The notes under the pieces were generated by a model. The model searched no databases. It saw nothing but the letters and a program-made list of their open reading frames with translations, and was not told the origin of the DNA. 64,000 nucleotides of DNA from the NCBI GenBank assembly GCA_017526985.1, contig JAFXQR010000166.1:1-64000 (forward strand), read 5' to 3'. This stretch comes from Lachnospiraceae bacterium. GTDB lineage: Bacteria > Bacillota > Clostridia > Lachnospirales > Lachnospiraceae. Positions 52,518 through 60,063 of this stretch are shown one piece after another (position 1 is the first letter of the stretch; each line of letters opens with the position of its first letter). A program made the translations under genes and the position numbers.

Positions 52518-52651
52518 ACCTAGATGCTTTTAATTACAAGAGGAATATGATAAGTGCGAGAATGTGTACAATTTTGAAATTGAGAATGTAGAAAACAGTT
52601 TGTTTGAAAATGACTTCGTATATATTTAGCTTTAGATGGAGAGGTGATAAG

Positions 52652-53461
52652 ATGTATTGTCCGAAATGTGGAAAAGAAAATGAAGATGGAAGTCGTTTCT
52701 GTAATAACTGTGGTTTTGAATTGTTAAAAAAATATAATACTAATAATTCTGGGGATAAGAAAAATGGATACTATTTGTTTACAGGATTTGCTCTTATTAC
52801 TGTAATTATAATATTGATCCTTGTAGTACAGAATGCAGGGGAACAGATAAATCGTGAACTAGCTACGCCAACTAGCTCTTCTAGAACGGGGTACAGAACT
52901 AATAGTACATCATATAACTCTTATTCACATCAAGAATACTTATCTGAAAAAGACTTTGAAATTAGAGAGTACAAAGGAAGATATCAATATTATCTTATCA
53001 TAAAGAATAATGGGACGGTTACGGCAAATATAGAAGGAAATCTGACGAGCTATGATGCAAAGGGAAATGCCGTCGGTGCAGAAAGTGGACATTTACGATG
53101 CTTGGGACCTCAAGAAGAGGGGGTTATGGAATTTTATTTGATAGATATGTCTAATGTTGATCATGTGGATTACAATCTGACTTATAAAGCCAATTCTGGT
53201 TCTAGCTCTTTATATCAAGGGTTGGAACTAACGAAGCAGCGTAATTTAAACAATGTTATTGTCAAGATAACAAACAATAGTAATGAGACTAAAACGATAT
53301 GGGCAGTACAGGGATTCTTTTTTGATAAAAACGGAAAGCTTGTATATACAAATACAGAATATGATAGTGGAGAAATTGCTCCCGGAACTTCGCATTCGGT
53401 TGAATTAAGATGTTTTGATGAATACGATCATGTAGAGTGTTATTTAAAGTCATTATGGTAG
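52652..53461 (+). CDS. zinc-ribbon membrane protein (cargo)
   Basis: 269 residues. The zinc ribbon is MYCPKCGKENEDGSRFCNNC (CPxC-x11-CxxC), then one membrane helix (about 43-62), a Ser/Thr/Tyr-rich linker and a beta-sandwich domain of about 150 residues (KGRYQYYLIIKNNGTVTANI, VIVKITNNSNETKTIW). The last part looks like two FxLYD/DUF-type immunoglobulin-like units outside the membrane. The gene is visibly AT-richer than the transfer genes of the element, so it is later cargo. Function unknown. Confidence 0.75.
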   Translation: MYCPKCGKENEDGSRFCNNCGFELLKKYNTNNSGDKKNGYYLFTGFALITVIIILILVVQNAGEQINRELATPTSSSRTGYRTNSTSYNSYSHQEYLSEKDFEIREYKGRYQYYLIIKNNGTVTANIEGNLTSYDAKGNAVGAESGHLRCLGPQEEGVMEFYLIDMSNVDHVDYNLTYKANSGSSSLYQGLELTKQRNLNNVIVKITNNSNETKTIWAVQGFFFDKNGKLVYTNTEYDSGEIAPGTSHSVELRCFDEYDHVECYLKSLW

Positions 53462-53525
53462 CAGTTTATGATGATTCTAAAGGTATATTAGGTGGGATAG
53501 TTCATAGGTGGAAGGGAGGAGAATT

Positions 53526-55295
53526 ATGTTTTGTCATAAATGTGGAACGGAAAATATAGATAATTCCAAATTTTGTTCTAAATGCGGAGCAAATTTAGAA
53601 GGTTGGAATTTGCATGAAAAGCCAACAGATGCAAAATCATGGGAAGTATGGAAAAGACCGGGAGATATAGTAGAATTCTTTAGTGGCTTTCTTTTGATAA
53701 TCAGTCTATTTATGCCATTTATATCTGTAACATTTTTTGGGAGTAAGACGAGTGCTAGGCTGATTGAAGGGGATGGAAAGATCCTGATTGTTATGGCAAT
53801 CATTGCAATACTGGGGCTATTTCTTCAAGGAATTGTTGTGTTAGATTTTTTGGGGGCGTTGGATGCTTTATTTACAACTGCATTATCTTTTTATGAAATA
53901 TATCATGTAGAAATGATAATTAAGGAAAAATCGTATGGAACTTATGATCTTTCTGGGCTATATAACAGAGAATTGGGATATTATCTGCTAATAGCGGGAG
54001 CGGTTGGGATAGTTATTGGTCTGTTATTGCGAGCTGTCATAGGAAATAGTAAGAAAAAACAGACAACATCTAGCCATCAGACAATCTCTGGATCGAATTC
54101 AGACATAAAAATACCGATGAAAAAATGTGATATCTGTGGGAAGGATTATGCTTATAATTTAGATGAATGTCCTGCGTGCAAGTGGAAACGCTTTCGCAAA
54201 ATGTTTGTAGAGAAAACAAAAGGCAAATTACCGATAATTATATCTGTAGTCATAATCTTGATACTTGTTATATCAGGATTGACGGTATATTTTACAAAAT
54301 ATTATCTTAATCCAGAAGAAAAGAATTTAGTTAATTCGACTATAGAAGCGATTAACGAATTGAATTCTATTGATTTGGATAGTAAAAATAAAATTGAATA
54401 TGCCGAAGCATTGTATGCTTCTCTTTCACCTAAATGCCTAAGGTATATAGAAAATGGTGAATTAATACAAGAAGCAAGGAATGAGTATAACAGATTATGT
54501 GCTCAAAATGTGGAGCAAGAAATATCTGCTATAGGAGAGGTGACTCTAGAGAAGAAAGAGGAGATAGAAAGAATACAGGGGCAATATGATTTGCTGACGG
54601 AGGAGCAGAAGAGTATAGTCTCAAATAGAGAAATTTTAGACGAGGCAGTTAAAGAGTTATCGAATATTCAAGAAGCGATAACAGAATCTGAAAAAGTTGT
54701 ACAACTGTTTGCTGAAGGACTTATGAATAGAGATACATATCAGATAAAGCAAACGGTCAGCGAAGAATTTATGGGAGAAGATGGATCGGATGTATTAGAT
54801 GCATTTGTGATGCTGTATTCGAAGGATATTTGGGCACAGGCTCTTGCTGATAGTTTTTTTGAAGGACAAATTAGCTATATGGAATTAAATTATTTCGGAA
54901 GACAAACCTTGGATCAACTGGCAGAAATTATGGTTGGAGCTATTCAATTTACTAGATATGAGATGGAAAATGTCAGATATGTAGATGGAAAGGTATTAGC
55001 AGATGTAAAGCTTTACATGCTTCAGGTGGATTCGGATGTGGATGTAACGAACATGATTCTAGATGATATGAAGAATTATGTTGAACAAAACGAATCGTGG
55101 TTGCTATATACGTTATACGGAAAATCAGATAAAGAGATGATGATTGAAATATTTGATTTTGCAGCAATGGGGTGTGGTGATAAATGGGTAAGAGAGTTAA
55201 AAAAATTAGTAAATGGTGGGAGGGAGACAGCTCAAACCATCCATGTTCAGGTTGAGAAAATTGATGGAGATTGGAGAATAACGAATTCTGAATAA
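53526..55295 (+). CDS. large zinc-ribbon multi-pass membrane protein (cargo)
   Basis: 589 residues. A first zinc ribbon (MFCHKCGTENIDNSKFCSKC) is followed by three or four membrane helices (about 50-185), a second Cys cluster (KKCDICGKDYAYNLDECPAC), another membrane helix (about 240-260) and a helical domain of about 330 residues with a coiled-coil part (EEQKSIVSNREILDEAVKEL). The end resembles small periplasmic sensor domains (IHVQVEKIDGDWRITNSE). It starts 64 bp after the first zinc-ribbon gene and shares its AT-rich composition, so they may be one system. Confidence 0.75.
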   Translation: MFCHKCGTENIDNSKFCSKCGANLEGWNLHEKPTDAKSWEVWKRPGDIVEFFSGFLLIISLFMPFISVTFFGSKTSARLIEGDGKILIVMAIIAILGLFLQGIVVLDFLGALDALFTTALSFYEIYHVEMIIKEKSYGTYDLSGLYNRELGYYLLIAGAVGIVIGLLLRAVIGNSKKKQTTSSHQTISGSNSDIKIPMKKCDICGKDYAYNLDECPACKWKRFRKMFVEKTKGKLPIIISVVIILILVISGLTVYFTKYYLNPEEKNLVNSTIEAINELNSIDLDSKNKIEYAEALYASLSPKCLRYIENGELIQEARNEYNRLCAQNVEQEISAIGEVTLEKKEEIERIQGQYDLLTEEQKSIVSNREILDEAVKELSNIQEAITESEKVVQLFAEGLMNRDTYQIKQTVSEEFMGEDGSDVLDAFVMLYSKDIWAQALADSFFEGQISYMELNYFGRQTLDQLAEIMVGAIQFTRYEMENVRYVDGKVLADVKLYMLQVDSDVDVTNMILDDMKNYVEQNESWLLYTLYGKSDKEMMIEIFDFAAMGCGDKWVRELKKLVNGGRETAQTIHVQVEKIDGDWRITNSE

Positions 55296-55374
55296 TAATA
55301 TATTCAGTGTTAGGTAGGTGTGATAGAGTTCTGATTGATCTAAATCTAGTAAAAAAGAATATTTAAGGAACTAT

Positions 55375-55416
55375 AGGCGGTTTGAATAATCATAGGATTA
55401 TTAAAACTGCCTTTTT
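55375..55416 (+). terminator. terminator of the zinc-ribbon genes
   Basis: AGGCGGTTTGAATAATC and GATTATTAAAACTGCCT form a long stem with ATAG loop, followed by TTTT. Confidence 0.85.
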
Positions 55417-55454
55417 AGTATAAAAATTACAAAACAAAAAAGGAGAGAATCAAA

Positions 55455-55826
55455 ATGACACAAGAAGAAAAAACAACAAAAGTAGCAAGGGCGGAGTTGA
55501 AACTCCGGCAGGCACAGGCGGAGTACAAGAAGGTTCTGCGGGAAGAGAAGGAAAGGGAACGGAAAGAACAAGACCGGCACAAGTATATGATGGGTGGTTG
55601 CGTGGTCAAATATTTTCCGGAAGCGTATGACTTCAATGAGTTGGAAATGAACAGGATCATTGCCTGCGCATTCAGCCTGAAGGATGTTCAGAACATGATC
55701 CGAACGGTAGTGAAGGAAAAAACGGATCCGGATACGGAAAATGACGGAGAGGAGGAGTACGATGGCGAAACGGAAGAGAGCGATTATGATGCGGAGGAAG
55801 AGAGCAGTGCCGGGGACGATAACTAA
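55455..55826 (+). CDS. DUF3847-like mobilization accessory protein
   Basis: 123 residues. The N-terminal coiled coil (KVARAELKLRQAQAEYKKVL, REEKERERKEQDR) and the region NRIIACAFSLKDVQNMI fit the DUF3847-type genes that precede MobA/MobL relaxases in clostridial elements. The last 35 residues are acidic. It is followed by the oriT-like region. Exact role unknown. Confidence 0.65.
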   Translation: MTQEEKTTKVARAELKLRQAQAEYKKVLREEKERERKEQDRHKYMMGGCVVKYFPEAYDFNELEMNRIIACAFSLKDVQNMIRTVVKEKTDPDTENDGEEEYDGETEESDYDAEEESSAGDDN

Positions 55827-55838
55827 TGTGGTCTTTCA

Positions 55839-55892
55839 CCGAGATTTTCTCGGTGCGCACAGATATACCACCGGAGGTGGTACCGTGCGCCC
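55839..55892 (+). other. oriT candidate
   Basis: Stacked inverted repeats upstream of the relaxase: CCGAGA-TTT-TCTCGG (55839-55853), TACCACC-GGA-GGTGGTA (55866-55882), and outer arms GGTGCGCAC (55852-55860) / GTGCGCCC (55885-55892). GTGCGCCC resembles the nick region of MOBQ plasmids such as RSF1010. The hairpin-rich stretch continues to about 55995. The GC-rich composition differs from the cargo genes. Confidence 0.6.
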
Positions 55893-56104
55893 GGCCGGGA
55901 GCGTCCTGCGGACAGCGGTTGTCTGCCGGGGGCAGCCAAGAGGGGACGCTACGCTTTCCCCTCCGGTGTGCAGGCACACCTACCCTGCAAAGAAGAAAAA
56001 GGTCGGCGAGGTTCTGAATAGCAGAGCTTCACCGGCCTTATTTTTTGCTCTGACAAAAGGGTGGACTGGCATCCGTTCACAATGGCGGAAAGCAGGTGAT
56101 ATGG

Positions 56105-57727
56105 ATGTCAGTTAAATATATAAGCACCCGTATGAAGATTTGCGGCAGAAGTGAAAAGTGTCAAGGCGGACATTCTGCCGTGGAACAGTCCGGCTACATT
56201 TGCCGCGAAAAGATGTTTTCCGAATATGACGGGAAAACATATTATCCAAAGTATGCTGAGGATCTGGTGCATTCTGAAGTGCTGCTTCCGGAGAATGCGC
56301 CGGAAGAATATAAGGATCCGGCAAAACTATGGAATTCGGTTGAAATGTATGAGAAAAGTGATAAAGCACAGCTTGCAAGAACCTGGAGGATTGAATTGCC
56401 GAACTTGTGGACCTATCAGTTTGCGACTATGTTCGTAAAAGAATTCTGCGAAAAGCAGTTTGTATCGAAGGGGATGTGCGTCCAGTTTGGCATACATGAT
56501 TCCGAGAACGAGAAAGGGCAACACAATCTTCACTGCCATATTATGCTCACGCTCCGAAGCATTGACGATCAGGGAAGATGGATGCCGAAACAGAAGAAGG
56601 TTTATCTCACGGATGAGAATGGCGAGCGTATTCCGGTCATTGATAAAAAGACGGGAAAGCAGAAGGTGGATCAGCATAACCGGAAGCAATGGAAGTGTAC
56701 AACGATTAAGACTAACGATTGGGATGACCAGAAGTATGCAACACTATGGCGGAAAGAACTGGCAGCTGAGATCAATTCCGCCAATGCAAAGCTTGGTATG
56801 ACGGATGACTTCTGGGAGTATCGGTCGTTTAAGGAACAGGGGATTGATATCACACCGCAGATCCACTTGGGGGAGAAAGCAAGCGCTATGGAGAGAGCCG
56901 GGATACGAACCATCCGGGGAGATATCAATCGTGAGATCATAGCGCATAATATGATCCTCAATGCTGCTCGCGTCGCTTATGAAAAAGCAAGGGAAGAACT
57001 TGCGGATGTGATGGCAATTCCCATTACCATTGCGGAAACCTTTAAGAGCGAGATCCTTGATATGATCCGGAAGATGGCAGCACGTAATAGGAATCGGCTG
57101 ACGCTTCCGATCGTGAAAGGAAAGTTTATCGCTGCTGTTTCGGATCGGGCGGCGTTGCAGGACCGAACCAAAATGGAAGTCTATGTGAAGGGGAAAGGCT
57201 GGACGAATTTTGTGGAGATGCAGAAGGATAAGAAAGCGGCACAGGCGGAGTATGACAGACTTGTCACCGAAAAAAATAATATGAGCAACCGCAAGGCTTA
57301 TCTGGAAAAACTGTTAAATTTCCACGAACAATATGAACCGTATCAGCAGATCAATGGGGAATACTGGAAACTGAAGAAAGCAGAAGAGAGAAACGGTAAG
57401 CCGCTTGGATTCCTGGCAAAGAGTAAGGCAAAAGAATATGAGACGAATCACCGATCAGAACTGAATACATACAAGATCTACCGGAATGTGCTTAAGGATA
57501 TGATCGCGGAGCCGGATAAAAAGATCAATCCGAAAGCGTGGAGAAAGGAGCTTGACCGCTTGCAGCAGGACTATCAGCAGACTGAAATAATGCTCTCGGA
57601 TGCGACCGTTGATCTTGCCAGGATGGAGGTGCTGGATCATAACCGGAGAGATCTGGAACGGATGCTTGAAAATGATCGGAATCAGAACGACAGAAATACT
57701 ATCAGAAAGAGAGAAACTGAAAAATGA
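56105..57727 (+). CDS. mobA: MobA/MobL-family relaxase (MOBQ type)
   Basis: 540 residues. The histidine triad is HNLHCHI (His140, His143, His145), which binds the metal. VHSEVLLPENAPEEYKDPAK and TWRIELPNLWTYQFA are the typical N-terminal motifs. The C-terminal half is a long coiled coil (ERMLENDRNQ region). It nicks at oriT and leads the strand into a helper transfer channel. The start at 56105 is preferred over a GTG nine bases earlier. The stop overlaps the next start (ATGA). Confidence 0.93.
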   Translation: MSVKYISTRMKICGRSEKCQGGHSAVEQSGYICREKMFSEYDGKTYYPKYAEDLVHSEVLLPENAPEEYKDPAKLWNSVEMYEKSDKAQLARTWRIELPNLWTYQFATMFVKEFCEKQFVSKGMCVQFGIHDSENEKGQHNLHCHIMLTLRSIDDQGRWMPKQKKVYLTDENGERIPVIDKKTGKQKVDQHNRKQWKCTTIKTNDWDDQKYATLWRKELAAEINSANAKLGMTDDFWEYRSFKEQGIDITPQIHLGEKASAMERAGIRTIRGDINREIIAHNMILNAARVAYEKAREELADVMAIPITIAETFKSEILDMIRKMAARNRNRLTLPIVKGKFIAAVSDRAALQDRTKMEVYVKGKGWTNFVEMQKDKKAAQAEYDRLVTEKNNMSNRKAYLEKLLNFHEQYEPYQQINGEYWKLKKAEERNGKPLGFLAKSKAKEYETNHRSELNTYKIYRNVLKDMIAEPDKKINPKAWRKELDRLQQDYQQTEIMLSDATVDLARMEVLDHNRRDLERMLENDRNQNDRNTIRKRETEK

Positions 57728-58125
57728 AGGAAAGAGAAATGAACAACAAGACAAATAGTTTTTATCGAGCGCCGAAGATGCTTTATGAGAATCCGAGGTA
57801 TAAGGATCTGTCTTGCGAGGCGAAGACATTGTATATGTTTTTGCTGGATCGCAGACAACTCTCCGAAATGAACGGAGCAAAATGGCGCGATGAGCAGGGA
57901 TGCATTTTTATCCATTATACGATCAAGGATATGATGCAGATCACGAATTACGGAAATAAAAAGATCAATGAGCTTTTAAAAGAATTAGAAAAGCATCAGT
58001 TGATCAAAAGAAAACATCGGGGGCTTGGCAGGGCCAATCGAATCTATGTATATGATGTGCTGGAAGCGGCTGGATCGGATTGGAAACCGAATGATGTAAT
58101 GGCGTGGCTGCTCGAACACTATTGA
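57724..58125 (+). CDS. RepA_N-domain replication initiator-like protein
   Basis: 133 residues: the RepA_N domain alone (FYRAPKMLYENPRYKDLSCE, AKTLYMFLLDRRQLS, GCIFIHYTIKDMMQITNYGN). Full plasmid RepA proteins are longer, so this is either a short replication or regulatory version, common in such elements. It overlaps the relaxase by 4 nt. An in-frame Met at 57739 with AAGGAAAGAGAA in front is an alternative start. Confidence 0.85.
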   Translation: MKEREMNNKTNSFYRAPKMLYENPRYKDLSCEAKTLYMFLLDRRQLSEMNGAKWRDEQGCIFIHYTIKDMMQITNYGNKKINELLKELEKHQLIKRKHRGLGRANRIYVYDVLEAAGSDWKPNDVMAWLLEHY

Positions 58126-58134
58126 TGAGGGGGG

Positions 58135-58344
58135 ATGGATATGGATCAGAAATATGATGTAGCGATTGACCGTAAGTTTCTTCTGACAATCGAGGAGGCG
58201 GCGGCCTATACAAGTATCGGGACCAAAAAGATCCGTGAACTGGCAAAGGAGCCGGACAGCAACTTTACAGTAAGAGTAGGGAACAAGTATCTGATACGGC
58301 GAACCGGTTTTGAGGACTACCTGATAAAACATTGCTATTTATAG
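58135..58344 (+). CDS. xis: excisionase (Tn916 Xis-like)
   Basis: 69 residues. FLLTIEEAAAYTSIGTKKIR is the winged-helix DNA-binding signature of Tn916-type excisionases, with FTVRVGNKYLIRRTGFEDYL at the end. It steers the integrase to excise the element. It ends 62 bp before the integrase start, with the operator-like inverted repeat between them. Confidence 0.9.
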   Translation: MDMDQKYDVAIDRKFLLTIEEAAAYTSIGTKKIRELAKEPDSNFTVRVGNKYLIRRTGFEDYLIKHCYL

Positions 58345-58355
58345 AAAAGAAGGGG

Positions 58356-58381
58356 CACCTATGGTATAATTGCCATAGGTG
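58356..58381 (+). promoter_or_regulatory. inverted repeat with -10 box before int
   Basis: CACCTATGG (58356-58364) and CCATAGGTG (58373-58381) pair perfectly around TATAATTG, so a TATAAT -10 hexamer (58365-58370) sits in the centre of a 9-bp dyad. It could be an operator that blocks int transcription. No strong -35 is seen. Confidence 0.5.
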
Positions 58382-58406
58382 TTCTCTCTGTTCAGAAAGG
58401 AGGGCT

Positions 58407-59555
58407 ATGGCAGAGAGAGGAAGAAAAAAGAAAATTCCGGGAATCACATATCAAAAGAATGGTTATGTCCTTGCTCGCTTTACAAGATTAAACGGAGAGC
58501 GTGTTCAAAAACATTTTTCGGATTTGAACGAAGCGGTAAAATGGCTGGAAAACAAAAAGTATGAGGACCGGCATCGATATGATCCCACTTCCAAGGTGAT
58601 CACACCCAGCAATATCACATTTGACCAGTTATTTGAAGAATGGATGCAGGACAAGATCATTTTGGAACGGGCGGCAAAGTATAATACCATCCGGCTGTAT
58701 CGTGAACGGTATGAGAGGCGGATCAAGCCACTGATCGGTGATACGAAGGTCTGTGAGATATTGCCGTGGCATGTGGAAAAGGTCTGGAGAAATGCGCGGG
58801 AAAAAGATGATGCCAACGACAGCATGTCCAAGATCAAGTATATAATGAACTCTGTTTTAAAAGAGGCCAGGCGTAAAAGACTGATCGCGGAGAATCCGAT
58901 GGATGATCTGGAGCTTAAGTGCCCGCCAAGACGAACCAAAGAGAGACGGGTATTATCGCAGTCGGAGCAGGATAAATTCGAAGAAGGCGGCAAATTCAGC
59001 AGCCATTATGACGAATTCATCTTTGCCCTTCACACCGGAGTGAGATGTGGTGAGCTTTCTGCGCTGAAGTGGACCGATATCAATTGGAAAGAGCGTACAT
59101 TTCAGGTGACAGGAACACTTTACTTTGATGAGAATGAAAAGTGTTTCAAGGAGAATTCGCCTAAAACAACAAAGGGGTACCGTACGATCTATCTGGATGA
59201 TGCTGCATACAAAGTCTTATGCCGGAAACGGGATGAAAGAAAAATCATTCCGATAAAGCAGGGCCATTCCAACGGTTTTGAGAAATATGTGTTCCTGAAT
59301 GAGGAAGGATTGCCGACCAGAGGTCAGGTGTATAATCGGAGTTTAACCGCAATCGCAAAGCGGATCGGGATCGATAATCTGACGATGCATTGTCTGAGAC
59401 ACACTTTTGCAACGCGATGCATTGAAAAGAATATGAATCCCAAAACTTTACAGATTATTTTAGGTCATTCCGATATTATGTTAACTATGAATTTGTATGT
59501 TCATCCGACGGATGAACAGATCATTTCAGAGATGAAAAAGCTGGCCATGAACTAG
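58407..59555 (+). CDS. int: tyrosine recombinase (integrase)
   Basis: 382 residues. N-terminal arm-binding domain (GITYQKNGYVLARFTRLNGE), SAM-like core-binding domain (TFDQLFEEWMQDKIILERAA), catalytic domain with Arg213 (HTGVRCGELSALKW), His328 and Arg331 (HCLRHTFA), His354 (LGHSD) and Tyr364 (NLYVH). It integrates the element at the tRNA-Gly gene 85 bp downstream. The start at 58407 follows AAAGGAGG; an upstream in-frame extension overlaps xis. Confidence 0.95.
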   Translation: MAERGRKKKIPGITYQKNGYVLARFTRLNGERVQKHFSDLNEAVKWLENKKYEDRHRYDPTSKVITPSNITFDQLFEEWMQDKIILERAAKYNTIRLYRERYERRIKPLIGDTKVCEILPWHVEKVWRNAREKDDANDSMSKIKYIMNSVLKEARRKRLIAENPMDDLELKCPPRRTKERRVLSQSEQDKFEEGGKFSSHYDEFIFALHTGVRCGELSALKWTDINWKERTFQVTGTLYFDENEKCFKENSPKTTKGYRTIYLDDAAYKVLCRKRDERKIIPIKQGHSNGFEKYVFLNEEGLPTRGQVYNRSLTAIAKRIGIDNLTMHCLRHTFATRCIEKNMNPKTLQIILGHSDIMLTMNLYVHPTDEQIISEMKKLAMN

Positions 59556-59572
59556 GAATTCTTTTGCGCTTT

Positions 59573-59590
59573 TGGTACAAAATTGGTACA
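59573..59590. repeat. integrase arm-type repeats near attR
   Basis: TTGGTACAAA-TTGGTACA, two copies exactly 10 bp apart, between the int stop and attR. The same motif pair occurs inside the left end (49055-49073), as expected for arm-type binding sites. Confidence 0.65.
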
Positions 59591-59591
59591 A

Positions 59592-59659
59592 TTTTCCTTG
59601 ACAAATGCTGAAATCCTTTATACAATAGGGTTTCAAGACGCAGGATTAGTACATCGGTA
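59592..59659. repeat. right direct repeat (attR)
   Basis: 68 bp, identical to 48881-48948 except one base (G versus A after TACAATAG). It ends in the D-loop of the tRNA gene, which is complete on this side. Confidence 0.85.
59598..59626 (+). promoter_or_regulatory. promoter of tRNA-Gly, carried by the element
   Basis: TTGACA (59598-59603), 17 bp, TACAAT (59621-59626), starting about 13 bp before the tRNA 5' end. It lies inside the attR repeat, so the element brings its own copy. Confidence 0.82.
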
Positions 59660-59710
59660 GTATGCAAGCTTCCCAAGCTTGAGAGGCGGGTCCGACTCCC
59701 GTATCCTGCT
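59640..59710 (+). tRNA. tRNA-Gly (anticodon CCC)
   Basis: 71 nt. Acceptor stem GCAGGAT/ATCCTGC with discriminator T, D stem GTAC/GTAT, anticodon stem CAAGC/GCTTG with loop TTCCCAA (anticodon CCC, reads GGG), T arm GCGGG-TCCGACT-CCCGT. CCA is not encoded. The element sits in its 5' part. Confidence 0.95.
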
Positions 59711-59731
59711 GAATTTCATACCTAATGCGTT

Positions 59732-59964
59732 GAAGGGGACAGTAGTTTTGTCGGAAGTCAACAGAGAGCAGCGTCACCGGCTGAAAGCGCTGCGGCGGAA
59801 AGCAAAGTGAAGACCACCCCGGAGCAGGCCCTTAATCGGTGCCCGGTGATTCCGTTATCGTCAAAAGAGAGACCGGCAGCAAGTCGGTAATCAGGGTGGA
59901 ACCGCGGAAAGACTATTGTTATTTCGTCCCTTGCATACAGTAACTGTGTGCAAGGGATTTTTTG
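59732..59964 (+). promoter_or_regulatory. T-box riboswitch of thrS
   Basis: The T-box sequence AGGGTGGAACCGCGG is at 59893-59907. The specifier region GTGAAGACCACCCC gives ACC (59813-59815), a threonine codon, in agreement with the gene downstream. The terminator TCCCTTGCA..TGCAAGGGA (59927-59957) with six Ts is the alternative structure. It begins about 22 nt after the tRNA-Gly 3' end with no promoter visible between, so it is likely co-transcribed with the tRNA. Confidence 0.93.
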
Positions 59965-60063
59965 TTTGCAGTATCATTGTCGTCCAAACGTATAGGATCA
60001 GGCGATACTGTGCAAACAAGGAAACAATGACATATTCATTATAAGAAAGGAAGGTGTAGCAAC

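Larger units (their letters stand above)
48881..59659. mobile_element. integrative and mobilizable element in tRNA-Gly(CCC)
   Basis: About 10.7 kb bounded by 68-bp direct repeats (48881-48948 and 59592-59659) with one mismatch. The right copy runs into an intact tRNA-Gly; the left copy keeps only the first 20 bases of the tRNA. Inside are int, xis, a RepA_N protein, a MobA/MobL relaxase with an oriT-like region, a resolvase, RelB/YoeB, a putative type I toxin, a sigma-like gene and two zinc-ribbon membrane proteins. There are no VirB4, VirD4 or other transfer-channel genes, so it is mobilizable and not self-transmissible. Insertion at the 5' side of a tRNA gene is less common than at the 3' side. 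Confidence 0.88.

Noticed and set aside
55741..56115. 124-codon frame over the oriT region
   Set aside because: It overlaps the end of the DUF3847-like gene, is Arg/Ala-rich as expected of hairpin DNA, and has no family signature.
48881..59659. Prophage or full conjugative element
   Set aside because: No capsid, tail, lysis, VirB4, VirD4 or other channel genes are present; only integration, mobilization and cargo genes.
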